This document shows, one piece after another, positions 8,286 to 16,545 of a DNA stretch of 62,662 bases. The stretch is from Deltaproteobacteria bacterium (lineage in GTDB: Bacteria; Myxococcota; JACRCW01), in NCBI GenBank assembly GCA_016218805.1, contig JACRCW010000164.1, positions 1 through 62,662 of the forward strand, given 5' to 3'. The notes under the pieces are model-generated. The model was not told where the DNA came from. It searched no databases and saw nothing but the letters and a program-made list of their open reading frames with translations. The first letter of the stretch is position 1. Every line of letters begins with the position of its first letter. Both the position numbers and the translations under genes were made by a program.

Positions 8286-11147
8286 CTACGCGGAGGCAGA
8301 GGCGCGCGCGGAGCGGCCCCGTGACGGCGGCTCCAGCAGCGGCCGGAGGAACTGACCGGTGTGGCTGTCCGCCGCCCGCGCCACCTGCTCCGGCGTGCCC
8401 TGCGCCAACACCCGCCCGCCCCGCGCCCCACCCTCCGGACCCATGTCAATCAGCCAGTCCGCCGTCTTGATCACGTCCAGGTTGTGCTCAATCACAATCA
8501 CCGTGTTGCCCGCATCCGCAAACCGGTGCAGCACGTTCAGCAGCCGCGCCACGTCGTCAAAATGCAGGCCGGTGGTCGGCTCATCCAGGATGTACACCGT
8601 CTTGCCCGTGGGCCGCTTCTGCAGTTCCTTGGCCAGCTTGATGCGCTGCGCCTCGCCGCCGGACAGCGTCGTCGCCTGCTGGCCCAGGTGGATGTACCCC
8701 AGCCCCACTTCATCCAGCATCTCCAGCTTGCGCCGCAGCGCCGGGATGTTCTGGAAGAACTCGCGCGCTTCCGTGGCGGTCAGGTCCAGCACGTCCGCAA
8801 TGGACTTGCCGCGGTACTGCACCTGCAGCGTCTCCGGGTTGTAACGCTTACCGTGGCACTGCTCGCAGGTGACGTACACGTCCGGCAGGAAGTTCATCTC
8901 AATCTTCAGGACGCCGTCACCTTCGCAGGACTCGCACCGCCCGCCCTTGACGTTGAATGAAAACCGCCCCGGCTTGTACCCGCGCACCTTGGCGTCCGGC
9001 AGCTCCGCAAACAGGTCCCGGATGTCCCCGAAGATCCCCGTGTACGTCGCCGGGTTGCTCCGCGGCGTCCGCCCAATCGGCGTTTGGTCAATGTCGATGA
9101 TCTTGTCCACCGCGTCCACACCGTCAATGGACTTGTGCGGCGCGGGGCGTTCCCGCGTGTTGTACAGCTTGTGCGCCAGCCCCTGGTACAGCGTGTCAAT
9201 GGTCAGCGTGCTCTTGCCGCTGCCGCTCACCCCGGTGACGACGACAAACTTCCCCAGCGGGAACTCCACCGTGACGTCCTTGAGGTTGTTGCCGGTGGCG
9301 TTGCGCACCGTGAGCGCGCGGCCGTTGCCCAGCCGGCGGGTGCGCGGCACCTCCACGCGCATCTTCCCGGCCAGGTACTTCCCGGTCAGGCTGTCGTTGT
9401 GCGCCATGATCTCCGCGGGTGTGCCCTCCGCCACCACGTGCCCGCCGCGCAGCCCGGCGCCGGGCCCCATGTCCACCACGTGGTCCGCCGCCAGGATGGT
9501 GTCCGCGTCGTGCTCCACCACCACCACCGTGTTCCCCAGATCGCGCAGGCGCCGCAGCATGGCCAGCAGGCGCTCGTTGTCGCGCTGGTGCAGGCCAATG
9601 GACGGCTCATCCAGCACGTACAACACGCCCACCAGCGCGCTGCCAATCTGCGTGGCCAGGCGGATGCGCTGGCCTTCACCGCCGGACAGCGTGCCCGCCG
9701 CGCGGTCCAGTGACAGGTAGTCCAGCCCCACGGCGTTGAGGAAACCCAGCCGCTCACGGATCTCCTTGAGCACCATGCGCGCAATGGCCTCTTCGCGCGG
9801 GGTCAGCGGCAGCTTCCCGAAGAACTGCTCCGCCTCAACAATGGACAGGTGCTCCACCTCGTTGATGGCGCGGCCGGCCACGCGCACGTGCAGGCTCTCC
9901 GGGCGCAGGCGCGCGCCCTTGCAGTCATTGCACGGGCTGTGCGCCATGTACTTCTGCAGGTCCTCGCGCACTCCCTCAGACTGCGTCTCCTTGTAGCGGC
10001 GGTTGAGGTTGGGCAGCACGCCCTCAAAGTCCCGCGTGAACTGGTAGGACGTGGTGTCCGACGCCATCTTGAAGTTGAACTCCTTGCCCTTGCTGCCGTG
10101 GAGGATGACGTCACGCGCCTCCTTGGGCAGCTTGTTGAACGGCGTGTCCATGCGGAACTTGTAGTGCTTACTCACCACCTCCAGCATGGACATGTGGTAG
10201 CTGCTCCACATCCCGCTCCACGGGTCCACCGCGCCATCCGCCAGTGACAGCGTGGGGTCCGGGACAATCAGCGCCTCGTCAAAGAACATGGTCTCGCCCA
10301 GACCGTGGCACCCGGGGCACGCGCCCGCCGGGTTGTTGAACGAGAACATCCGCGGCGTGATCTCCGGGTAGCTGATGCCGCAGTCAATGCAGGCGTGGCG
10401 CTCGCTGACCAGGAAGCTCTCCCCGCCGGTGACCTCAATGCGCCCAAGTCCCTCGCCGAGCTTGAGGGCCAGTTCCACCGCGTCCGCCACGCGCTGGCGC
10501 ATGCCGGGCTTGAGCACCAGGCGGTCAATGAACAGGTCAATGGTGTGCTTCTTGTTCTTGTCGAGTTTGATGTCCTCGGACAGGTCCCGCACGTCGCCGT
10601 CCACGCGTACGCGCGCGTAGCCGTCCTTGCGCAGCTTGAGCAGCTCGTTGCGGTATTCGCCCTTGCGGTCCCGCACAATGGGCGCGAGCACGGCGAACCG
10701 CGACTCCTCCTTCAGGCCCATGACGCGGTCAATGATCTGGCTGGCCGTCTGCGCCTCAATGGGCTTGCCGCACTGGTAACAGAACGGCCGGCCAATGCGC
10801 GCAAACAGCAGGCGCAGATAGTCATGGATTTCCGTCACCGTGCCGACGGTGGAGCGCGGGTTGCGGGAGGTGGTCTTCTGCTCAATGGAGATGGCGGGAG
10901 ACAGGCCTTCAATGGAGTCCACGTCCGGCTTGCTCTGTTGCTCCAGGAACTGGCGGGCGTACGCGGACAGGCTCTCCACGTAACGCCGCTGGCCCTCCGC
11001 GTAGAGCGTGTCAAACGCCAGGCTGGACTTGCCGCTCCCCGACAGCCCGGTGATGACAATCAGCTTGTCGCGCGGGAGCGCGACGTCAATGTTCTTGAGG
11101 TTGTGCTCGCGCGCACCCCGGATGACGATGGCGTTCTTCTCAGTCAC
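8286..11147 (-). CDS. uvrA: UvrABC excinuclease subunit A
   Basis: UvrA is the damage-recognition ATPase of nucleotide excision repair. The 953-residue product has two ABC modules: Walker A GLSGSGKS near residue 34 and GVSGSGKST in the second half, ABC signatures LSGGEGQRIRLA and LSGGEAQRIKLA, and cysteine pairs for zinc binding (CIDC/CPGC in the first half, CESC/CEQC in the second). Length matches the family. I chose GTG 11147, which gives MTEKNAIVIRG, the usual UvrA opening; GTG 11153 and TTG 11171 are possible. It is a single gene, divergent from the nucleotidyltransferase at 11321. The half-site GTTCAG at 11177-11182 upstream could belong to a LexA operator but is weak evidence. Confidence 0.97.
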   Translation of the reverse strand: MTEKNAIVIRGAREHNLKNIDVALPRDKLIVITGLSGSGKSSLAFDTLYAEGQRRYVESLSAYARQFLEQQSKPDVDSIEGLSPAISIEQKTTSRNPRSTVGTVTEIHDYLRLLFARIGRPFCYQCGKPIEAQTASQIIDRVMGLKEESRFAVLAPIVRDRKGEYRNELLKLRKDGYARVRVDGDVRDLSEDIKLDKNKKHTIDLFIDRLVLKPGMRQRVADAVELALKLGEGLGRIEVTGGESFLVSERHACIDCGISYPEITPRMFSFNNPAGACPGCHGLGETMFFDEALIVPDPTLSLADGAVDPWSGMWSSYHMSMLEVVSKHYKFRMDTPFNKLPKEARDVILHGSKGKEFNFKMASDTTSYQFTRDFEGVLPNLNRRYKETQSEGVREDLQKYMAHSPCNDCKGARLRPESLHVRVAGRAINEVEHLSIVEAEQFFGKLPLTPREEAIARMVLKEIRERLGFLNAVGLDYLSLDRAAGTLSGGEGQRIRLATQIGSALVGVLYVLDEPSIGLHQRDNERLLAMLRRLRDLGNTVVVVEHDADTILAADHVVDMGPGAGLRGGHVVAEGTPAEIMAHNDSLTGKYLAGKMRVEVPRTRRLGNGRALTVRNATGNNLKDVTVEFPLGKFVVVTGVSGSGKSTLTIDTLYQGLAHKLYNTRERPAPHKSIDGVDAVDKIIDIDQTPIGRTPRSNPATYTGIFGDIRDLFAELPDAKVRGYKPGRFSFNVKGGRCESCEGDGVLKIEMNFLPDVYVTCEQCHGKRYNPETLQVQYRGKSIADVLDLTATEAREFFQNIPALRRKLEMLDEVGLGYIHLGQQATTLSGGEAQRIKLAKELQKRPTGKTVYILDEPTTGLHFDDVARLLNVLHRFADAGNTVIVIEHNLDVIKTADWLIDMGPEGGARGGRVLAQGTPEQVARAADSHTGQFLRPLLEPPSRGRSARASASA

Positions 11148-11320
11148 GGCCACACCCGCCCGATAGGGCAACAGTTGTTCAGTGGTGGGTGATTTAGTGG
11201 GCGGACGGACCGGACGCCAGCGCCCAAGACGGTCAGGATTCCGCTGGCGGTCCGTGCCGGTGGCTGCCGCGGCCGGTTCCGCATGTTAAGGGCCACCGCG
11301 GACCGACGGGAGTGCCGGCC

Positions 11321-11695
11321 ATGACGACGCTGGGAGACGCAACCTCAACCCGGTCCCCACCGCGCGGCCTGCCGGCGCGCGTGGCGCGCGCACTGCTGGA
11401 GTTCAAGCGTCGCCTCACCGAGTCCCACGGCGACCGGTTCGAGGAAATGCGCCTGTTCGGGTCCTACGCGCGGGGCGAACAGCATGGTGACAGCGACGTG
11501 GATGTCCTGCTGCTGTTCCGCGACCGCCTGGGACTGCGTGAAGATCTCCCCGTGTTTGATCACGTTGCCGCGGTGGACGTGGCGGAGCAGGTCTGGCTGA
11601 GCCCGCTCATCTATTCGCGCGCCGAATACGAGGAGCGGATGGCGCACGAGAACGACCTGGTCCTGGACATCCAACGCGACGGGATCCTGGTGTGA
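11321..11695 (+). CDS. MNT-type nucleotidyltransferase (minimal nucleotidyltransferase)
   Basis: A 124-residue protein with the Pol-beta-type motif GSYARGE...DSDVDVLL: the GS and two Asp residues of the nucleotidyltransferase active site are intact. MNT proteins are usually the antitoxin (an AMPylating or oligoadenylating enzyme) partner of HEPN toxins. ATG 11321 has a GGGAG ribosome site at 11308-11312. The TGA stop overlaps a GTG (GTGA at 11692-11695), the usual arrangement with a downstream HEPN gene, but that gene is broken here. It therefore may be an antitoxin without its toxin. Alternatively it has been recruited for another role. Confidence 0.85.
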   Translation: MTTLGDATSTRSPPRGLPARVARALLEFKRRLTESHGDRFEEMRLFGSYARGEQHGDSDVDVLLLFRDRLGLREDLPVFDHVAAVDVAEQVWLSPLIYSRAEYEERMAHENDLVLDIQRDGILV

Positions 11696-11751
11696 GCCCG
11701 GACAACACCCGGCGCGCCGTTGACCTGGAGCTGGCCAAGGCGCGCAGCTGA
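11692..11751 (+). pseudogene. Remnant of a HEPN-domain toxin gene
   Basis: Beginning at GTG 11692, which overlaps the MNT stop, a frame encodes VSPDNTRRAVDLELAKARS and then meets TGA at 11749-11751. This opening is what is expected of a HEPN protein that pairs with MNT (an acidic helix of the type NTR..VDLELAKAR). Directly after the stop the same frame reads ANRAYHW, which resembles the AVNRAYYA motif found about 20 residues further into HEPN proteins, suggesting an internal deletion as well as a stop. The convergent gene ends at 11776, so no room remains for the catalytic RxxxxH region. The HEPN assignment is inferred from context and a short match. Confidence 0.45.
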
Positions 11752-11775
11752 GCCAACCGCGCGTACCACTGGCAG

Positions 11776-13254
11776 TCAGGACTCCGGCAGCGGTTTCTCC
11801 GTATCGAACACCACGGGCCCCAGCTTCGCCTCGTCGTCGGACGCGCCGGACCGGGCCTCGCGCAGCGCGGCCAGCTCATGGGCCAGCTCCGGGAAGCGCC
11901 AGTCCTTGCGGCCCTCCTCAATCTGCAGGTCACCGCCCAGGCGCAGCAGTTGCCGCGTGAGCTGGTCTTCGGACGGGGCAAACCCGCTGCCCTGCTCCCA
12001 CGCGCGCGCTGCCTGTTCGCCCGTGACCCCGCCGCCGGCGCTCCCGCGGATGAGCCGCAGCAGCGCGCGGCGCCCGTTCTGCACCTGCGCCTTGGCCACG
12101 TCACGGATGCGGCCCAGCGCGCGCCCCACGGGCAGCGTGAACACCGTGGCGGAAAACGCAATGGGGATGACGCCGAGCAGGATGGGAATGGAATGGTCCG
12201 GCCAGCGGTACGGGGGAATGCCGGCCAGGATGGCCTGCAGGTTGGCGAGCGTGAGCCCCACGGACGCGGCCCACGCGCCCATGGCCAGGTTGAAGGAGTT
12301 CAGTCCCACGACGAGCAGGTTGGTCCCCACGGAGTTGTCACCGGTGAGCGCGGGCACCTGCACGGGCCGCTCCCAGGCCATGGGCACGCGCGTGGGCAGC
12401 ACCACCGCCTCCGCAGTCTTCCGGAGATCCTTGAAGACGTAGAACACCGCGCCTTCCTCGGTGACCTCCACGTCGCCCTCGTAATCCACCAGCAGGCGCG
12501 TCACCAGCCGCTCCGCCTCCGGGCGGTCCAGCGCGGTCACGCTCATCACGTCCCACACGCCCACGCGCCCGTGGTGGTCACGGATGAACGCCAGCAGCAG
12601 GCGCTCCTGCTCCAGCGGGTCCACCGGTTTCTCCTCGGGGCCAAAGATGAACTGCCAGACGCGCTCGTACAGGCGTTTCCCCGGCTTGCGGCGCCGGCCG
12701 TAGCGGTCGTCGTCGTACTGGCGGATGGCCCGGTAATGGAATGACGCCCAGATGGCGTCTGTCACCAGGTCAATGAACATCCGCATCAGGAAGAAGTCAC
12801 CCAACGAGAACCCGCGGCCACCGCGATCATCGTCGTCACTGCTGCGGCCGGAGGCGGCCAGCGTGATGCCAATGAGGATGAGCGCAAAGATCACGGTGTA
12901 CGCGATCATGGTCACCAGCAGCCACACCTTCATGCCCGCCTTGATGCCGGTCCACAGCCATTTCCCGACGCGGGAGGCCCACTCGGAAAGCGTCTCCCGG
13001 GTGGCCCACGGGCGGGTGAAGCCGGTGGGAAACGAGTAGACGACGTCACCGCCCTCGGCGACCTTGAGGTTGCCGCGGTAGGTGGTGAGCGCCCACTGCA
13101 GGCCGCGTTCCGCGTCACGCAATGCCAGGCCGGTCTTGGCGGCGGCGTCCGCCACCGTCACATCCCGGATGGACGCGCCAAGCTTGTCCGCCAGCGTGCG
13201 GCCGCTGCGTTCTGCCTCCAGGATTCGCGGTCGTGGGCGGGTGGCGGTGACCAT
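11776..13254 (-). CDS. Uncharacterised membrane protein with winged-helix-like segments
   Basis: A 492-residue protein. Residues about 30-85 look like a winged-helix module (VTVADAAAKTGLALRDAERG... ending in a short beta wing GDVVYSFP), followed by membrane helices at about 105-135 (MKVWLLVTMIAYTVIFALILIGITL) and a short hydrophobic stretch near 150-165. A second similar winged-helix segment lies near residues 225-275 (RVGVWDVMSVTALDRPEAERLV...GAVFYVFK), then two more membrane regions around 310-345 and 355-385, and a third wing-like segment at the C-terminus. The repeated GDV-Y/F-x-F wing suggests internal duplication. I do not recognise a named family; similar proteins may occur in other myxobacteria. 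ATG 13254 is the only plausible start. Confidence 0.65.
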   Translation of the reverse strand: MVTATRPRPRILEAERSGRTLADKLGASIRDVTVADAAAKTGLALRDAERGLQWALTTYRGNLKVAEGGDVVYSFPTGFTRPWATRETLSEWASRVGKWLWTGIKAGMKVWLLVTMIAYTVIFALILIGITLAASGRSSDDDDRGGRGFSLGDFFLMRMFIDLVTDAIWASFHYRAIRQYDDDRYGRRRKPGKRLYERVWQFIFGPEEKPVDPLEQERLLLAFIRDHHGRVGVWDVMSVTALDRPEAERLVTRLLVDYEGDVEVTEEGAVFYVFKDLRKTAEAVVLPTRVPMAWERPVQVPALTGDNSVGTNLLVVGLNSFNLAMGAWAASVGLTLANLQAILAGIPPYRWPDHSIPILLGVIPIAFSATVFTLPVGRALGRIRDVAKAQVQNGRRALLRLIRGSAGGGVTGEQAARAWEQGSGFAPSEDQLTRQLLRLGGDLQIEEGRKDWRFPELAHELAALREARSGASDDEAKLGPVVFDTEKPLPES

Positions 13255-13310
13255 GGTGCGGGGCTCCTCCGTGGATGACGGCGCCGGTCATACTGGCGTC
13301 GGACTTCCAG

Positions 13311-14330
13311 TCAAGGTCGCCCTACGCGGACGCGCAACCCGGCGGCCATGGTGTCGACGTGGAACGTGACCGGCAGGAAGCGCGGGATGAGCTCCAGTTG
13401 CGTGCGCGCGTGCCCGGACAGGGTCGCCGTTGCGAACTCGCCTTCCCCGGCCAACGCCAGCGGCAGCAGCAGTTGGTCCGCCAGGTGCTCACCCACGGGC
13501 AGGCCCGCCGCCAGGTAGCCGTTCACCTCCTCCACCACGCGGGCCGCCACCTCCTCCGCGCGCGTGCGCTTCTCGCCAAACGCGGTGAACACCTCGGTGA
13601 CGTGTTCGCTGACCAGTTCAATCACAATGGCGTTGCCGGGGCCCGGGGACGCGGTGATGTCCTCAACGCGCACCTGGTCCGGGCGCAGCCCCAGGCCCGC
13701 CCGCACCACGTCCGCTTCGCGGTCTCCAACGTGACCGGGCAGGCGGGACAGCAGGATGCGCGCGCGCCGGTCCCGCACGGCACCGCGCTCCAGCAGCGAG
13801 AACCCCCGCAACGTGCGCGCGGGCGTGATGTCCACGTGGAAGCGGCCTCCGCCGGCGGGGAAGAACCCCCAGGCGGACAGGGACACGTCCACGCGCGGCC
13901 CCATACGGCACAGCAACGGCAGGAACGCGCGTTCCAGGAAGTCAAACGGGGGAGCCAGCGGGTTGTGCGTCCCGCCCTCGAGGTCGAGGGAAGTCGGAGC
14001 GTGGTGCAACAACAGCGCGGGCAGGACGGCTTGCAGGACCAGCGTGGCGCTGCCCGCGGTACCCACGCGGAAGGAATGGTGTCCCCCGACGACGGTGGCC
14101 GGCTGGAAGGACAGCGCACGCGACCCCTGTTCCGCGCCTTCCACGTGCGCGGCGCCCACGCGTTGCGCGGCAAGGACCGCGGCCAGGTGCTGCCGCATGA
14201 GCCCCGGCCGCGGGCGCCCCGCCCGGATGTTCTTCGCCCGGAACGGGGTGCCCGTGACCAGAGACAGCGCCAGCGCGGTGCGGAGCACCTGGCCGCCGCC
14301 TTCGCCCATGGACCCGTCAATCTCCAGCAT
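13311..14330 (-). CDS. rtcA: RNA 3'-terminal phosphate cyclase
   Basis: RtcA converts an RNA 3'-phosphate into a 2',3'-cyclic phosphate through an adenylylated histidine. The 339-residue length is the family standard. Signatures seen: GEGGGQVLRTALALS near the N-terminus, GGTHNPLAPPFD in the middle, and the HLADQ motif near residue 280 whose His is the nucleophile. It lies three bases downstream of rtcB on the same strand and should be co-transcribed with it. The ATG at 14330 is the natural start (MLEIDGSMGEGGG). Confidence 0.96.
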   Translation of the reverse strand: MLEIDGSMGEGGGQVLRTALALSLVTGTPFRAKNIRAGRPRPGLMRQHLAAVLAAQRVGAAHVEGAEQGSRALSFQPATVVGGHHSFRVGTAGSATLVLQAVLPALLLHHAPTSLDLEGGTHNPLAPPFDFLERAFLPLLCRMGPRVDVSLSAWGFFPAGGGRFHVDITPARTLRGFSLLERGAVRDRRARILLSRLPGHVGDREADVVRAGLGLRPDQVRVEDITASPGPGNAIVIELVSEHVTEVFTAFGEKRTRAEEVAARVVEEVNGYLAAGLPVGEHLADQLLLPLALAGEGEFATATLSGHARTQLELIPRFLPVTFHVDTMAAGLRVRVGRP

Positions 14331-14333
14331 GGG

Positions 14334-15566
14334 TCATCCCTTCACGCACACCACCTGCTTGAGCGTGTGCACAATCTCCACCAGGTCCGCCTGCGCCGCC
14401 ATCACCGCGTCAATGTCCTTGTACGCCGCGGGCGTCTCGTCAATCACGTCGTCATCCTTGCGGCACTCCACGCCGGCGGTGGCGCGCGCGTGGTCCTCCA
14501 CGGTGAAGCGGCGGCGCGCCTCGGTGCGGGACATGGCGCGGCCCGCCCCGTGGCTGCACGAGCAGAAGCTCTCCGGGTCCCCCTTGCCGCGGACGATGTA
14601 GCTCCGCGCGCCCATGCTGCCCGGGATGATGCCCAGCTCGCCGTCACCCGCGCGCACCGCGCCCTTGCGCGTGACCATCACGTCTTCGCCGTGGTGGCGC
14701 TCCCAGGAGACGTAGTTGTGGTGGCAGTTCACCGCTTCCACGTCCGCCCCAAACGGCGGGATGTCCCCGCACGCCGCCACCGCGTCAATTACCGCCGCCA
14801 TCATGAGCCGGCGGTTCTGCGCCGCGTAGTCCTGCGCCCAACCCACCGCGCGCACGTATGCGCGGAAGTGCTCCGTGCCCTCCGGCAGGTACGCCAAATC
14901 CTTATCCGGCAGGTTCACAAAATACCGGCGCATGTCCTCCCGCGCGAGCTCAATGAAATACGACCCAACGCGGTTACCCACGCCACGCGAGCCGCTGTGG
15001 AGCATGAACCAGACGCGGCCGTCCTCGTCCAGGCACACTTCAATGAAGTGGTTTCCCGTGCCCAGCGTACCCAGCTGCGCCACGTCCACGCCGCGGCCAA
15101 TGCGCGGGTGCTCGCTCACAATCGCCTCGTAGCGCTCGCGCAGCGGCGCCCACGCTTCGGCCACGCGCGCCGGCGGGTCACGCCACGCGCCGCGGTCATT
15201 GCGGCCACCGTTGTCCGTGCGGCCGTGCGGCACCGCGCGCTCAATGGCCGCGCGCACGTGGCCCAGTGACTCCGGGAGATCCTCCGCCCGCAAGGTGGTG
15301 CGCACCGCCATCATCCCGCAGCCGATGTCCACGCCCACCGCGGCGGGGACCACCGCGCCGCGCGTGGCAATGACGCTGCCCACCGTGGCCCCCTTGCCCA
15401 GGTGCACGTCCGGCATCACCGCCACCCACTTGTGGATGAACGGGAGGCTGGCGATGCGGCGGAGCTGCGCCAGCGCGTCGGCCTCAACGGGCACGCCGCG
15501 GGTCCAGCCCTTGATCGGCGTGGTTCCCGGTTCCTGGAGGAAGTCGTAGCTGCGGTGGGTTTCCAT
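14334..15566 (-). CDS. rtcB: RNA-splicing ligase RtcB
   Basis: RtcB joins RNA 2',3'-cyclic phosphate (or 3'-phosphate) ends to 5'-OH ends using GTP and Mn2+. The 410-residue protein carries the family signatures: PDVHLGKGATVG, GVDIGCGMM (metal-binding Cys), GTGNHFIEV, HSGSRGVG, and SHGAGRAMSR with the guanylylated His. ATG 15566 has a ribosome site (GGAG eight bases upstream). The open frame extends further upstream but without a ribosome site. A putative sigma-54 promoter lies at 15596-15610, matching the known sigma-54/RtcR control of rtcBA in other proteobacteria. No rtcR gene is in the window. Confidence 0.97.
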   Translation of the reverse strand: METHRSYDFLQEPGTTPIKGWTRGVPVEADALAQLRRIASLPFIHKWVAVMPDVHLGKGATVGSVIATRGAVVPAAVGVDIGCGMMAVRTTLRAEDLPESLGHVRAAIERAVPHGRTDNGGRNDRGAWRDPPARVAEAWAPLRERYEAIVSEHPRIGRGVDVAQLGTLGTGNHFIEVCLDEDGRVWFMLHSGSRGVGNRVGSYFIELAREDMRRYFVNLPDKDLAYLPEGTEHFRAYVRAVGWAQDYAAQNRRLMMAAVIDAVAACGDIPPFGADVEAVNCHHNYVSWERHHGEDVMVTRKGAVRAGDGELGIIPGSMGARSYIVRGKGDPESFCSCSHGAGRAMSRTEARRRFTVEDHARATAGVECRKDDDVIDETPAAYKDIDAVMAAQADLVEIVHTLKQVVCVKG

Positions 15567-15595
15567 GGTGCGTTCTCCTTCGACACCGCCTTGTC

Positions 15596-15610
15596 GCACG
15601 GTGCGTGCCA
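15596..15610 (-). promoter_or_regulatory. Putative sigma-54 (RpoN) promoter of rtcBA
   Basis: On the minus strand the 15-mer TGGCACGCACCGTGC matches the -24/-12 consensus TGGCAC-N5-TTGC with one mismatch in the -12 part and exact GG-N10-GC spacing. A start about 12 bases downstream leaves a leader of about 20 bases containing the rtcB ribosome site. Control of rtcBA by sigma-54 with the activator RtcR is established in enterobacteria; here it is inferred from sequence only. Confidence 0.6.
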
Positions 15611-15667
15611 CGCGGGCCGCCACGCGCGTGCACAGGCGGTCCGCGCGGGTGTGATACGTTGGGATAA

Positions 15668-15690
15668 ACTGATGATTCGCTGGAATCAGT
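15668..15690. promoter_or_regulatory. Dyad-symmetric element upstream of the rtcBA promoter
   Basis: ACTGAT at 15668-15673 is the exact reverse complement of ATCAGT at 15685-15690, and a second overlapping dyad pairs TGATTC (15673-15678) with GAATCA (15683-15688). The element is unusually AT-rich for this genome and lies about 60 bases upstream of the putative sigma-54 promoter, a typical position for an enhancer-binding-protein site. It also sits just upstream of the divergent gene at 15726, so it could serve either gene. Confidence 0.4.
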
Positions 15691-15725
15691 CGCCGGCACA
15701 CCCGCGGGCGCGGTAGACGGGGACC

Positions 15726-16541
15726 ATGGACCCGCGGCTCCCGTTGCGCGTGCTGGGCCGGAGCGTGGCCGGCGTGGAGACGTGCATTGAGCTGCCGTCA
15801 CTGCGGGTGGCGCTGGACCTGGGGCGCTGCATCAAGAGCACCGTTGCCTGCAGCACGGTCCTGGTCTCGCACGGGCACCTGGACCATTGCGGCGCCGTGG
15901 CACAACACGCGGCGCGCCGGTCCCTGCTGGGCATGGAGGCGGCCCGCTACGTGGTCCCCCGCCCCGTGGTGGACGCGGTGCAGCGCGTGTTTGACGCGCA
16001 CGGCGCCCTGGACGGGACCGTCATCCCGCGCACGGTGGTGCCACTGGATCCGGGCGAGGAGCTGGCGCTGGGGCCCGGCCGCCGCGTGCGCGCGTTCCGG
16101 ACGGACCACCGCGTGGTGAGCCAGGGGTACGTCATCACGGAGCGGCGCAAGCGCCTGCGGCCGGAGTTTGCCGCCACGCCGGGACCGGAGCTGGGCGTGT
16201 TGCGGCGCCAGGGCGTGGTCATTGAGGACGAAGTCACCGCGCCACTGCTGGCCTTCACCGGGGACACGCGCATGGAAGCGCTGGAGCGCGACGAAGAAGC
16301 CCGGCGCGCGCGCGTGCTGGTGATGGAGGTGAGCTTCCTGGATGACCGGGTCCCCGTGGCCCAGGCGCGGGAGCTGGGCCACATCCACCTCGATGAAGTG
16401 CTCCCCCGCGCGGACATGTTCCACAACGAGGTGCTGGTGTTTTCACACTTCTCAGACCGCTACGACGCTGCCAGCGTGCGCGCCATCCTGGCCGCGCGGC
16501 TGCCGGAGCCGTTGCGGGACCGCGTAGTGCCACTGCTGTGA
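15726..16541 (+). CDS. Metallo-beta-lactamase-fold hydrolase, RNase Z (plant TRZ-like) type
   Basis: A 271-residue MBL-fold protein with the zinc motif HGHLDH (preceded by VS), a further Asp in FTGDT, the GHIH motif and SHFSDRY near the C-terminus, all expected of RNase Z. The opening GRSVAGVETCIELPSL...DLGRC and the middle SQGYVI resemble short plant-type tRNase Z (TRZ) more than the usual bacterial ElaC form; this is my recollection of the family, not a search result. The likely activity is 3' processing of tRNA or another RNA end. It is divergent from rtcBA (159 bp between starts), which suggests a shared role in RNA end processing and possibly shared regulation. ATG 15726 is the start. 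Confidence 0.8.
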   Translation: MDPRLPLRVLGRSVAGVETCIELPSLRVALDLGRCIKSTVACSTVLVSHGHLDHCGAVAQHAARRSLLGMEAARYVVPRPVVDAVQRVFDAHGALDGTVIPRTVVPLDPGEELALGPGRRVRAFRTDHRVVSQGYVITERRKRLRPEFAATPGPELGVLRRQGVVIEDEVTAPLLAFTGDTRMEALERDEEARRARVLVMEVSFLDDRVPVAQARELGHIHLDEVLPRADMFHNEVLVFSHFSDRYDAASVRAILAARLPEPLRDRVVPLL

Positions 16542-16545
16542 CGCT

